Assembly (NCBI GenBank): GCA_027858145.1
Contig: JAQIDF010000149.1
Span: 1 to 26,567, forward strand
Origin: Prolixibacteraceae bacterium
GTDB taxonomy: Bacteria; Bacteroidota; Bacteroidia; Bacteroidales; Prolixibacteraceae
Direction of reading: 5' to 3'
Length of the DNA stretch: 26,567 bases
Shown: positions 6,382 through 13,359 of the stretch, piece by piece
Layout: the number at the start of each line of letters is the position of its first letter
Numbering within the stretch: the stretch's first letter is position 1
Program-made: the position numbers and the translations under genes
Notes under the pieces: generated by a model
Told to the model about the DNA's origin: nothing
The model's database searches: none
What the model saw: only the letters and a program-made list of their open reading frames with translations

Positions 6382-7665
6382 ATGATATATTTTGAATCAG
6401 GAGCCCCCGATGCTGTATTGACAGACAATGACCTGAAAGTGGGATTATTTTCGGCATTGGAAAAATTGGGCAGCAAATCGAAGGTTTTGGCCATTCCGCC
6501 CGATTATACACGCTTGCCATCAAAAGCAGGTGAATTAACGGCCTTTGCACATCAATACTACAAAGATAAACTGACAGATATACTTCCTGCACTCGGCACA
6601 CATTCGCCTATGACAGCAGAGCAGATTGAGCATATGTTTCCTGGCGTTCCCGGAGAGTTGTTCCGTGTTCACGACTGGCGTAACGATGTAATTACTCTCG
6701 GGGAAGTACCCGGTGAATATGTTGAAAAAGTATCGGAAGGAAACGTGAACTTTAGCTGGCCGGCACAAATTAATAAATTGTTGCAGGAAGGTGGTTTCGA
6801 CCTGATATTATCGCTCGGCCAGGTTGTGCCACACGAAGTGGTTGGTATGGCCAACTACAATAAAAATATTTTTGTGGGCACCGGCGGTTCAGAAGGTATA
6901 AATAAAAGTCATTTCATTGGTGCTGCATACGGTATGGAGAAGATGATGGGCAGAGCCGATACACCTGTTCGCAAAGTCTTCAACTATGCAACCGATAACT
7001 TCGCACAGCACTTACCAATTATTTATGTACAAACCGTAGTTGGTGTTGATGATGAAGGTAAGTTAGTAACGAGAGGGCTTTTTGTTGGAGATGATTTTGA
7101 GGTGTTTGAAAAAGCTGCAGAACTGTCGCTCAAAGTAAATTTCGATATGGTTGATAAGCCGTTGAAAAAAGTTGTTGTATGGCTCGATCCTAGCGAGTTT
7201 AAAAGCACCTGGCTGGGTAACAAAAGCATTTACCGCACCCGCATGGCAATGGCTGATGATGGTGAACTGATTGTGTTGGCTCCGGCTTTGAAAGAGTTTG
7301 GAGAAGACAAGCAGATTGATGTGTTAATTCGCAAATACGGATATTTCGGTACACCGGAAACATTAAAAGCTGTTGACGAGAATGAAGATTTACAGGAAAA
7401 CCTGGGCGCAGCAGCACACTTAATTCACGGTTCATCCGAAGGTCGTTTTAGTATTACGTATTGTCCCGGTAAAAACGACTGGAACATATCACAAAAAGAA
7501 ATTGAAAGTGTAGGCTTCAATTATGCCGATATAGATGAAGTAACTGAAAAATACAATCCGGAGAATTTAAAGAACGGGTTCAATACCATGCCTGATGGGG
7601 AAGAGATTTTTTACATCTCGAATCCGGCATTGGGGTTATGGGCATACAAAGATCGTTTTAAATAA
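6382..7665 (+). CDS. LarA-family nickel-pincer hydroxyacid racemase/epimerase
   Basis: A 427-aa member of the LarA (DUF2088) superfamily. Compared from memory with Lactobacillus plantarum LarA, the sequence keeps a D-x-x-R motif (D41, R44 in IPPDYTRLPS; D72/R75 in LarA), a catalytic-type histidine in FRVHDW (H97), and the triad H151 (VVPHEV), K161 (NYNKNIFVG) and H177 (INKSHF). The spacings of 10 and 16 residues equal those of H174-K184-H200, where K184 carries the nickel-pincer cofactor and H200 ligates nickel. The family racemises or epimerises alpha-hydroxyacids; characterised members include lactate and malate racemases and a D-gluconate 2-epimerase. In this operon a sugar-acid C2 epimerase (mannonate/gluconate) is more plausible than lactate racemase. 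The maturation genes larB, larC and larE are not in the window. Confidence 0.85.
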   Translation: MIYFESGAPDAVLTDNDLKVGLFSALEKLGSKSKVLAIPPDYTRLPSKAGELTAFAHQYYKDKLTDILPALGTHSPMTAEQIEHMFPGVPGELFRVHDWRNDVITLGEVPGEYVEKVSEGNVNFSWPAQINKLLQEGGFDLILSLGQVVPHEVVGMANYNKNIFVGTGGSEGINKSHFIGAAYGMEKMMGRADTPVRKVFNYATDNFAQHLPIIYVQTVVGVDDEGKLVTRGLFVGDDFEVFEKAAELSLKVNFDMVDKPLKKVVVWLDPSEFKSTWLGNKSIYRTRMAMADDGELIVLAPALKEFGEDKQIDVLIRKYGYFGTPETLKAVDENEDLQENLGAAAHLIHGSSEGRFSITYCPGKNDWNISQKEIESVGFNYADIDEVTEKYNPENLKNGFNTMPDGEEIFYISNPALGLWAYKDRFK

Positions 7666-7677
7666 AATATCTATCCG

Positions 7678-8664
7678 ATGAAAGACGTTAAATGGGGTAT
7701 AATAGGTTGCGGTGATGTAACCGAAGTGAAGAGTGGTCCGGCTTTCAGTAAAGCTCCACACTCTGAACTCGTTGCAGTGATGCGTCGTGATGCATCAAAA
7801 GCAGCCGATTATGCTAAACGTCACTCTGTTAAAAAATGGTATTCCGAAGCCCAAAAACTCATTGAGGATTCTGAAGTAAATGCAATTTATGTGGCAACGC
7901 CGCCATCATCGCATGCTTTTTATGCAAAGATGGCTATACAGGCAGGTAAGCCGGTGTACATAGAAAAACCCATGTGCCGTACCTACGCTGAATGTATTGA
8001 GGTAAATGAACTTGCAGAAAAGCATGAAGTTCCGGTTTTTGTAGCTTATTATCGGAGAAAACTTTCTGGTTTTCTGAAAGTAAAATCATTGATTGAACAA
8101 GGTGCCATTGGTGAGGTTCGCACTCTATCATTACAACTTTTTAAACATGCCGAAGAAGATTTGTCTTCATTGCCATGGCGCGTTGACCCTTCAGTTGCTG
8201 GTGGAGGGCATTTTTATGATCTGGCATCGCATCAATTGGATTATTTAGATTATGTATTTGGTCCGATCAATGAAGTTTATTCAGTTGTAGAAAATCAAGG
8301 CGGACTATATCCGGCTGAGGATATTATTTCCGCCTCTTTTTCGTTTAAAAGTGGGGTAATAGGTAATGGAAACTGGTGTTTTAACGCATCTGCTGTTAAC
8401 GACAGGGATGTTATGGAGATTATTGGCACGAAAGGGAGAATTGAATTTTCATGTTTCGATTTTACCCCGGTAAAACTTGTTAAACAGGATGGAACACAGT
8501 ATTTTGAATATTCAAAGCCATCACATGTCCAGCAATCTATGATTGAGCATGTTGTGGCTGTGCTTTGCAATGAAGAAGAAGCTGTAAGTTCCGGTAAAAC
8601 TGGTGCCCGAACCAACAAAGTAATGGAAGAAATTGTAAATAGATATTATAAAACAAAAAAATAA
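7678..8664 (+). CDS. Gfo/Idh/MocA-family NAD(P)-dependent oxidoreductase
   Basis: A 328-aa cytoplasmic oxidoreductase. The Rossmann loop GIIGCGDV is at residues 7-14, ATPPSSHA at 73-80, the family EKPM motif with the catalytic-type lysine at 96-99, and GGGHFYDLASHQLD at 176-189, whose D181 and H185 are the usual catalytic pair. Members oxidise or reduce sugars, inositols and sugar acids. It begins 12 bp after the LarA-like gene and ends 14 bp before gnd, so it belongs to this block. A plausible substrate is a hexonate or aldose feeding the same pool, for example making gluconate or handling an alternative uronate, but sequence does not decide this. No signal peptide is seen, in contrast to the secreted members of the family. 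Confidence 0.85.
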   Translation: MKDVKWGIIGCGDVTEVKSGPAFSKAPHSELVAVMRRDASKAADYAKRHSVKKWYSEAQKLIEDSEVNAIYVATPPSSHAFYAKMAIQAGKPVYIEKPMCRTYAECIEVNELAEKHEVPVFVAYYRRKLSGFLKVKSLIEQGAIGEVRTLSLQLFKHAEEDLSSLPWRVDPSVAGGGHFYDLASHQLDYLDYVFGPINEVYSVVENQGGLYPAEDIISASFSFKSGVIGNGNWCFNASAVNDRDVMEIIGTKGRIEFSCFDFTPVKLVKQDGTQYFEYSKPSHVQQSMIEHVVAVLCNEEEAVSSGKTGARTNKVMEEIVNRYYKTKK

Positions 8665-8678
8665 AAAGGAAATATATT

Positions 8679-10133
8679 ATGGCAAAAAAAGCAGATATTG
8701 GTCTGATTGGTTTAGCTGTTATGGGTGAAAACCTGGTGTTAAACATGGAAAGTAAAGGTTTTACTGTAGGGGTTTATAATCGTACTGTTGAAAAAGTTGA
8801 TAAGTTTATTAGCGGACGTGGTGCCGGTAAGAATTTTATAGGGGCCCATTCTATTGAAGAATTATGCGCTAATCTTGAACGTCCACGCAAAGTAATGATG
8901 TTGGTTAAGGCCGGAAAGCCGGTTGATGACTTTATAGAAAAAATTATTCCTCACCTCGAGGAAGGCGATATTATTATCGATGGAGGTAATTCTCACTTCC
9001 CCGATACAATTCGCCGTACAAAATACGTTGAAAGCAAAGGATTGTTATACATTGGTACCGGAGTGTCAGGTGGTGAAGAAGGTGCGCTTAAAGGCCCATC
9101 GATGATGCCAGGTGGTTCGAATGAAGCATGGCCCCATGTGAAAGATATTTTTCAGGCAGTTGCTGCAAAAGTTGAAGATGGAAGCCCTTGTTGTGAATGG
9201 GTTGGAGAAGACGGTGCCGGCCATTTTGTGAAAATGGTTCATAATGGTATTGAATATGGCGATATGCAGATTATCACTGAAGTTTATCAGCTGATGCATG
9301 AAATGCTTGGGCTTAACCATGAGGAAATGTACGATGTATTTACCAAATGGAACGAAGGTATACTTGACTCTTACCTAATTGAAATTACTCGTGATATATT
9401 GGGGTACAAAGATGAAGACGGTGAACCGTTGGTTGAAAAAATACTGGATACTGCCGGACAAAAAGGTACCGGAAAATGGACGGGTATTGCTGCACTTGAC
9501 GTTGGTGCGCCACTTACTCTGATTGGCGAAGCTGTTTTCTCAAGGATATTATCTTCACAAAAGGATTTACGTGTTAAGGCTTCTAAAGTATTAAGCGGGC
9601 CGATACCAAAATTTGAAGGCGACAAAAAGCAGTTTATTAACGATCTTGAAAATGCATTGCTCGGAGCTAAAATTGTATCGTACGCACAGGGTTATAACCT
9701 GATGAGCGAAGCAGCCAAAGAGCATGACTGGGATTTGAACTACGGTGGCATTGCCCTGATGTGGCGTGGTGGTTGCATTATACGTTCGGTATTCCTTGGC
9801 GATATCAAAAAAGCCTTCGACAATAATCCGCAGTTGGAGAACCTGTTGATGGATAGTTATTTCAAAGAAAAAATTGAAGCAGCCCAGGAAGGTTGGAGAA
9901 GAGTAGTACAAGCCGCTGTGGCTAACGGAATTCCGGTTCCGGCAATTTCCACTGCATTGTCATATTACGATGGTTTCAGAAGCGAACGCCTGCCTGCGAA
10001 CTTGTTACAGGCACAACGCGACTATTTCGGAGCGCACACATATGAACGTGTTGATAAACCACGTGGAGAATTTTTCCATACCAACTGGACAGGCCGTGGT
10101 AGCGATACTGCGTCATCTACATATAATGCATAA
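8679..10133 (+). CDS. gnd: 6-phosphogluconate dehydrogenase, decarboxylating
   Basis: A 484-aa enzyme of the long, homodimeric Gnd class. It shows GLAVMG at 11-16, NRT at 34-36 (NADP-type), the substrate-binding SGGEEGA segment from S130, and the catalytic pair K185 and E192 in GHFVKMVHNGIEYGD, each two residues after sheep K183 and E190 (recalled positions). The family signature LDTAGQKGTGKWT is intact. It oxidises 6-phosphogluconate to ribulose-5-phosphate, CO2 and NADPH. The usual partners zwf and pgl are not adjacent; it sits behind a kinase and an epimerase in a uronate operon, which suggests its substrate here comes from a sugar acid rather than from glucose-6-phosphate. Function is certain, the special role is inferred. 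Confidence 0.95.
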   Translation: MAKKADIGLIGLAVMGENLVLNMESKGFTVGVYNRTVEKVDKFISGRGAGKNFIGAHSIEELCANLERPRKVMMLVKAGKPVDDFIEKIIPHLEEGDIIIDGGNSHFPDTIRRTKYVESKGLLYIGTGVSGGEEGALKGPSMMPGGSNEAWPHVKDIFQAVAAKVEDGSPCCEWVGEDGAGHFVKMVHNGIEYGDMQIITEVYQLMHEMLGLNHEEMYDVFTKWNEGILDSYLIEITRDILGYKDEDGEPLVEKILDTAGQKGTGKWTGIAALDVGAPLTLIGEAVFSRILSSQKDLRVKASKVLSGPIPKFEGDKKQFINDLENALLGAKIVSYAQGYNLMSEAAKEHDWDLNYGGIALMWRGGCIIRSVFLGDIKKAFDNNPQLENLLMDSYFKEKIEAAQEGWRRVVQAAVANGIPVPAISTALSYYDGFRSERLPANLLQAQRDYFGAHTYERVDKPRGEFFHTNWTGRGSDTASSTYNA

Positions 10134-10162
10134 TAAAATAATTGTCAATTATTGATTCTAAA

Positions 10163-10195
10163 ATCCGGGAAGCTTTGTAGTATCGCTTCCCGGAT
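10163..10195 (+). other. Stem-loop between gnd and dctP
   Basis: ATCCGGGAAGC (10163-10173) and GCTTCCCGGAT (10185-10195) make a perfect 11-bp, GC-rich stem with an 11-nt loop. No T-tract follows (GTTGTACAT), so it is more likely a processing or attenuation element separating expression of the catabolic block from the transporter block. A second small AT-rich inverted repeat (AATAATTG/CAATTATT) lies at 10137-10153. Confidence 0.6.
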
Positions 10196-10218
10196 GTTGT
10201 ACATAAAAACTTATTTTA

Positions 10219-11214
10219 ATGATTGCAAAAAATAAATATTTATTTTATCTGATCTTAGCGTCCTTGCTGGTATTCCTTTTTTCGGCATGTGGTATAAAAG
10301 ATGAACGTACCGTGTTGAAGTTGGCTCATGGATTGGAACCCAGCCACCCAGTGCATAAGGGTATGGTTGAAATGGCAAAGCGTCTTGATGATATTTCTGA
10401 TGGAAAAATGGAAATTGAAATTTACCCGAGTGGACAACTTGGCTCTGAACAACAATGTGTTGAGCTACTTCAAATTGGTAGTTTGGCAATAACAAAAGTT
10501 TCTGCAGCTGTGCTCGAAAGTTTTACGAATAATTTTCAAGTTTTAGGACTTCCATATATTTTTCGTTCGAAACAACACTCCTTTAATGTTTTGGACGGAG
10601 AAATTGGAAAGGAACTTCTTTTAAGTACTGAGCCGTACAATGTACGTGGATTATGTTTCTACGATGCCGGTTCAAGAAGTTTTTATACCATTAACCAGCC
10701 TATCGAAACACCTGACGATTTAAATGGATTAAAATTAAGGGTAATGAAAAGCCAAACAGCCATGCAGCTGGTAAAGGCTATGGGAGGTTCTCCAACGCCG
10801 ATTTCATGGGGGGAGTTGTATACTGCCCTGCAAAGTGGTGTTGTAGACGGCGCTGAAAATAACCCGCCGAGCTTTTATACTTCACATCATTACGAAGTTT
10901 GTAACTATTATTCACTTAATGAACATACCATGGTTCCTGATGTACTCATTGTCAGTACAATTGTGTGGAACAGGTTAACCGATCAGGAAAAAGAATGGTT
11001 GCAACAAGCAGCTAATGAGTCGGTTCCACGTCAACGTGAGTTGTGGGCTAAATCTGAAGAAGAGTCTTTAAGGAAAGTGCAGGAGGCCGGCGTTAAAATT
11101 AATTATCCCGATAAAGAACCTTTTGCCAAAAAAGTTGAACCTATGATTGAATCGTATCGTTCGGAACCTAAATTGTATGATTTGATACAACGAATAAAAG
11201 CCGTGGAGGACTAA
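10219..11214 (+). CDS. dctP: TRAP transporter substrate-binding lipoprotein, DctP family
   Basis: A 331-aa extracytoplasmic receptor with a lipoprotein signal ending LLVFLFSAC (C24), so it is membrane-anchored. The mature part follows the DctP plan: LKLAHGLEPSHPVHKG, EIYPSGQLGSEQQ, then the carboxylate-clamping arginine R174 in LNGLKLRVMKS, and VVDGAENNPPSFY. TRAP receptors bind organic acids, and a subgroup binds hexuronates; context makes glucuronate/galacturonate the likely ligand. It is separated from gnd by an 85-bp gap with a strong hairpin and from dctQ by only 4 bp. The ligand is inferred from the operon. Confidence 0.9.
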   Translation: MIAKNKYLFYLILASLLVFLFSACGIKDERTVLKLAHGLEPSHPVHKGMVEMAKRLDDISDGKMEIEIYPSGQLGSEQQCVELLQIGSLAITKVSAAVLESFTNNFQVLGLPYIFRSKQHSFNVLDGEIGKELLLSTEPYNVRGLCFYDAGSRSFYTINQPIETPDDLNGLKLRVMKSQTAMQLVKAMGGSPTPISWGELYTALQSGVVDGAENNPPSFYTSHHYEVCNYYSLNEHTMVPDVLIVSTIVWNRLTDQEKEWLQQAANESVPRQRELWAKSEEESLRKVQEAGVKINYPDKEPFAKKVEPMIESYRSEPKLYDLIQRIKAVED

Positions 11215-11218
11215 ACAC

Positions 11219-11686
11219 ATGACAATAAGAGAACGAATTGATAAAGTATTGGAGATTACACTTGTAGTCTTTTTAAGTGTATTGGTGATTGATGTACTTT
11301 GGCAGGTAGTAAGCCGTTACTTGTTGTCATCTCCAAGCTCGTTTACCGACGAGCTTGCCGGTTTTTTGCTGATATGGGTTGGTGTGCTTGGAGCTGCTTA
11401 TGTGCATGGTAAGCAGGAGCATCTTGCCATCGACTTGCTCTTGCAACGCTCGAAACCAGAAAGACAAAGGGTGTTGATAATTCTCATTAATGCATTAATC
11501 TTTTTATTTGCCATTATTGTTATGGTTATTGGTGGTGCATGGCTTGTTACTACACGTTTCCAGCTTGAAGTAATTTCTTCTGCCTTACATTTGCCATTAG
11601 GCTTTGTATATATTGTACTACCGGTAAGTGGTTTGTTAATGGCTTATTATTCACTTGAGATTATCAGAAAAAACATCAAAAAATAA
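11219..11686 (+). CDS. dctQ: TRAP transporter small membrane subunit, DctQ family
   Basis: A 155-aa protein with four predicted membrane segments: about residues 12-30 (LVVFLSVLVIDVLWQVV), 45-62 (AGFLLIWVGVLGAAYV), 88-110 (IILINALIFLFAIIVMVI) and 128-147 (FVYIVLPVSGLLMAYYSL). The SFTDELAGFLLIW and KQEHLAIDLLL stretches are typical of DctQ. It pairs with DctM to form the sodium-coupled permease. Placed between dctP and dctM as usual, with a 4-bp gap upstream. Confidence 0.9.
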   Translation: MTIRERIDKVLEITLVVFLSVLVIDVLWQVVSRYLLSSPSSFTDELAGFLLIWVGVLGAAYVHGKQEHLAIDLLLQRSKPERQRVLIILINALIFLFAIIVMVIGGAWLVTTRFQLEVISSALHLPLGFVYIVLPVSGLLMAYYSLEIIRKNIKK

Positions 11687-11727
11687 TCGATTTATAATAT
11701 CTGCATTGCAGATTTAACCGAAAAAAT

Positions 11728-13188
11728 ATGGAGTTTCTTGGAATTATAATATTAGTTGTAAGCTTTGTCGTTTTGCTTGTATTGGGAGTTCCCATTGCTT
11801 TTAGTATTGGGATATCCGGCATATTAACGATGTTGGTAAGCATCGATACACTTCCTGCTATTACAACATTTGCACACCGGATGGCTACCGGGCTCGATAG
11901 TTTTACCTTATTGGCTATCCCGTTCTTTATATTAGCAGGCAATATCATGAATAGTGGGGGAATAGCCATGCGGCTTATTAACCTGGCACGTGTGGTTGTG
12001 GGCAAATGGCCTGCCGGATTGGCGTTTGTGAATGTATTCGCCAATATGTTATTTGGAGCCATTTCAGGTTCTGCCGCTGCTTCAGCTTCAGCCATCGGAG
12101 CCATTATGAAAGGCGAGATGAAGCGTGAGGGGTATGATGAAAACTATAGTGCTGCTGTTAACATCACTTCGGCAACTACCGGTTTGTCAATTCCGCCCAG
12201 TAATATTCTTATTGTGTACTCACTTGCCAGTGGAGGAGCTTCAATTACAGCACTCTTTCTAGCAGGTTATTTGCCTGGAATTCTTACAGGGGTTTCGATA
12301 ATGCTTATGGCAATGAGTATGATGATTTACAAGCAAAAGGGAGCCAAAGTGGTTGCAAAAACATTATTAAAGATTTTTGTTATCACCGCAATAATAATAT
12401 TTGCCGGTATTGGGCTTAAAAAACTTAATGGTGTGTCACCCATATCCTTTAAATTAGCGGGGGTAGCAATAATAGGTGTTATCTTACTTTTATTTGGCCG
12501 AAAGGTTAAAAAAAGTCCTAAAGGAGCCAAACGCGCTTTTAAAATCTTGTGGGATGCCATTCCCAGTTTGTTATTGCTGATAATTATTATTGGTGGTATT
12601 GTTGCCGGATATTTTACTGCAACCGAGGCCTCTGCTATTGCCGTGTTGTATGCCTTATTGCTGGCACTTGCTTATAAAGAAATTACAATTAAAGATATGC
12701 CGCGTATTATCTTAAATTCAATACGTACAACATCTATTGTATTGCTTCTTGTTGCTGCCAGTATGGGTCTGTCGTGGATAATGGCATACGAAAATATACC
12801 ACAAAATGTAAGTGAAGTATTGTTGGGATTAAGTGATAGCAAATTTGTTATTCTTCTTGTTATCAACCTTATATTGCTTGTTGTTGGTGTTTTTATGGAC
12901 ATGACTCCTGCCGTTCTTATTTTTACCCCCATATTTTTACCTATTGTAACCGATCTGGGATTAGACCCTGTTCATTTTGGTATTATTATGGTGCTTAACC
13001 TGAGTGTGGGACTTTGTACGCCGCCTGTAGGTTCTGTCTTGTTTATCGGATGTAGTGTAGCCAACGTGAGGATTGAACGCGTTATTAAACCATTGATACC
13101 AATGTTTATTGTAATGGTAATCTCGTTGCTGTTGGTAACTTACATTCCTGAAATCAGCTTGTGGTTGCCAAGTTTATTTGGTGTTTAA
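11728..13188 (+). CDS. dctM: TRAP transporter large permease, DctM family, with extra central segment
   Basis: A 486-aa polytopic protein. Family landmarks include VPIAFSIGISGIL (21-33), the substrate-path ISGSAAASASAIGAIM (112-127), TTGLSIPPSNILIVY (150-164), TATEASAIAVLYALL (297-311) and the C-terminal GLCTPPVGSVLF. Usual DctM proteins have about 425-430 residues. The extra length lies around residues 204-262, where a cationic linker (KQKGAKVVAK) and two hydrophobic stretches (LLKIFVITAIIIFAGIG and LAGVAIIGVILLLFG) are inserted before the canonical amphipathic segment. If both span the membrane, topology downstream is unchanged. A 6-bp hairpin (ATCTGC/GCAGAT, 11699-11713) lies in the 41-bp gap to dctQ. 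Confidence 0.88.
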   Translation: MEFLGIIILVVSFVVLLVLGVPIAFSIGISGILTMLVSIDTLPAITTFAHRMATGLDSFTLLAIPFFILAGNIMNSGGIAMRLINLARVVVGKWPAGLAFVNVFANMLFGAISGSAAASASAIGAIMKGEMKREGYDENYSAAVNITSATTGLSIPPSNILIVYSLASGGASITALFLAGYLPGILTGVSIMLMAMSMMIYKQKGAKVVAKTLLKIFVITAIIIFAGIGLKKLNGVSPISFKLAGVAIIGVILLLFGRKVKKSPKGAKRAFKILWDAIPSLLLLIIIIGGIVAGYFTATEASAIAVLYALLLALAYKEITIKDMPRIILNSIRTTSIVLLLVAASMGLSWIMAYENIPQNVSEVLLGLSDSKFVILLVINLILLVVGVFMDMTPAVLIFTPIFLPIVTDLGLDPVHFGIIMVLNLSVGLCTPPVGSVLFIGCSVANVRIERVIKPLIPMFIVMVISLLLVTYIPEISLWLPSLFGV

Positions 13189-13222
13189 TATTAAAACAGA
13201 AAAAAGATGATGAAACGAAGAT

Positions 13223-13312
13223 GAACTTTTTTAATTAAAAGTTCGCCAAAGGCAATGATTAACCCCGATGGTCATCGGGACATGTGAGAGCGAAGCGGTT
13301 CCATACGTTCTC
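13223..13312 (+). promoter_or_regulatory. Structured leader upstream of uxaE
   Basis: Three stem-loops lie in the 171-bp gap between dctM and the uxaE start at 13360. First, GAACTTTT/AAAAGTTC (13223-13230/13237-13244). Second, CCCGATG/CATCGGG (13264-13270/13273-13279). Third, GAGAGCG/CGTTCTC with one G-T wobble (13286-13292/13306-13312). None has a terminator T-tract and no riboswitch class is recognised. I infer mRNA stability or attenuation control. Confidence 0.4.
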
Positions 13313-13359
13313 AAATTTAGAATTACAATGTGGAACTACTAATTATAAATTTTAAACGT

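Noticed and set aside
11676..12104. 142-codon minus-strand open frame rich in Ala, Asn and Ile
   Set aside because: It mirrors the dctM membrane segments and shows no family signature.
13330..13359. Upstream ATG for uxaE
   Set aside because: It adds ten residues (MELLIINFKR) before the conserved family start; the second ATG at 13360 fits better.
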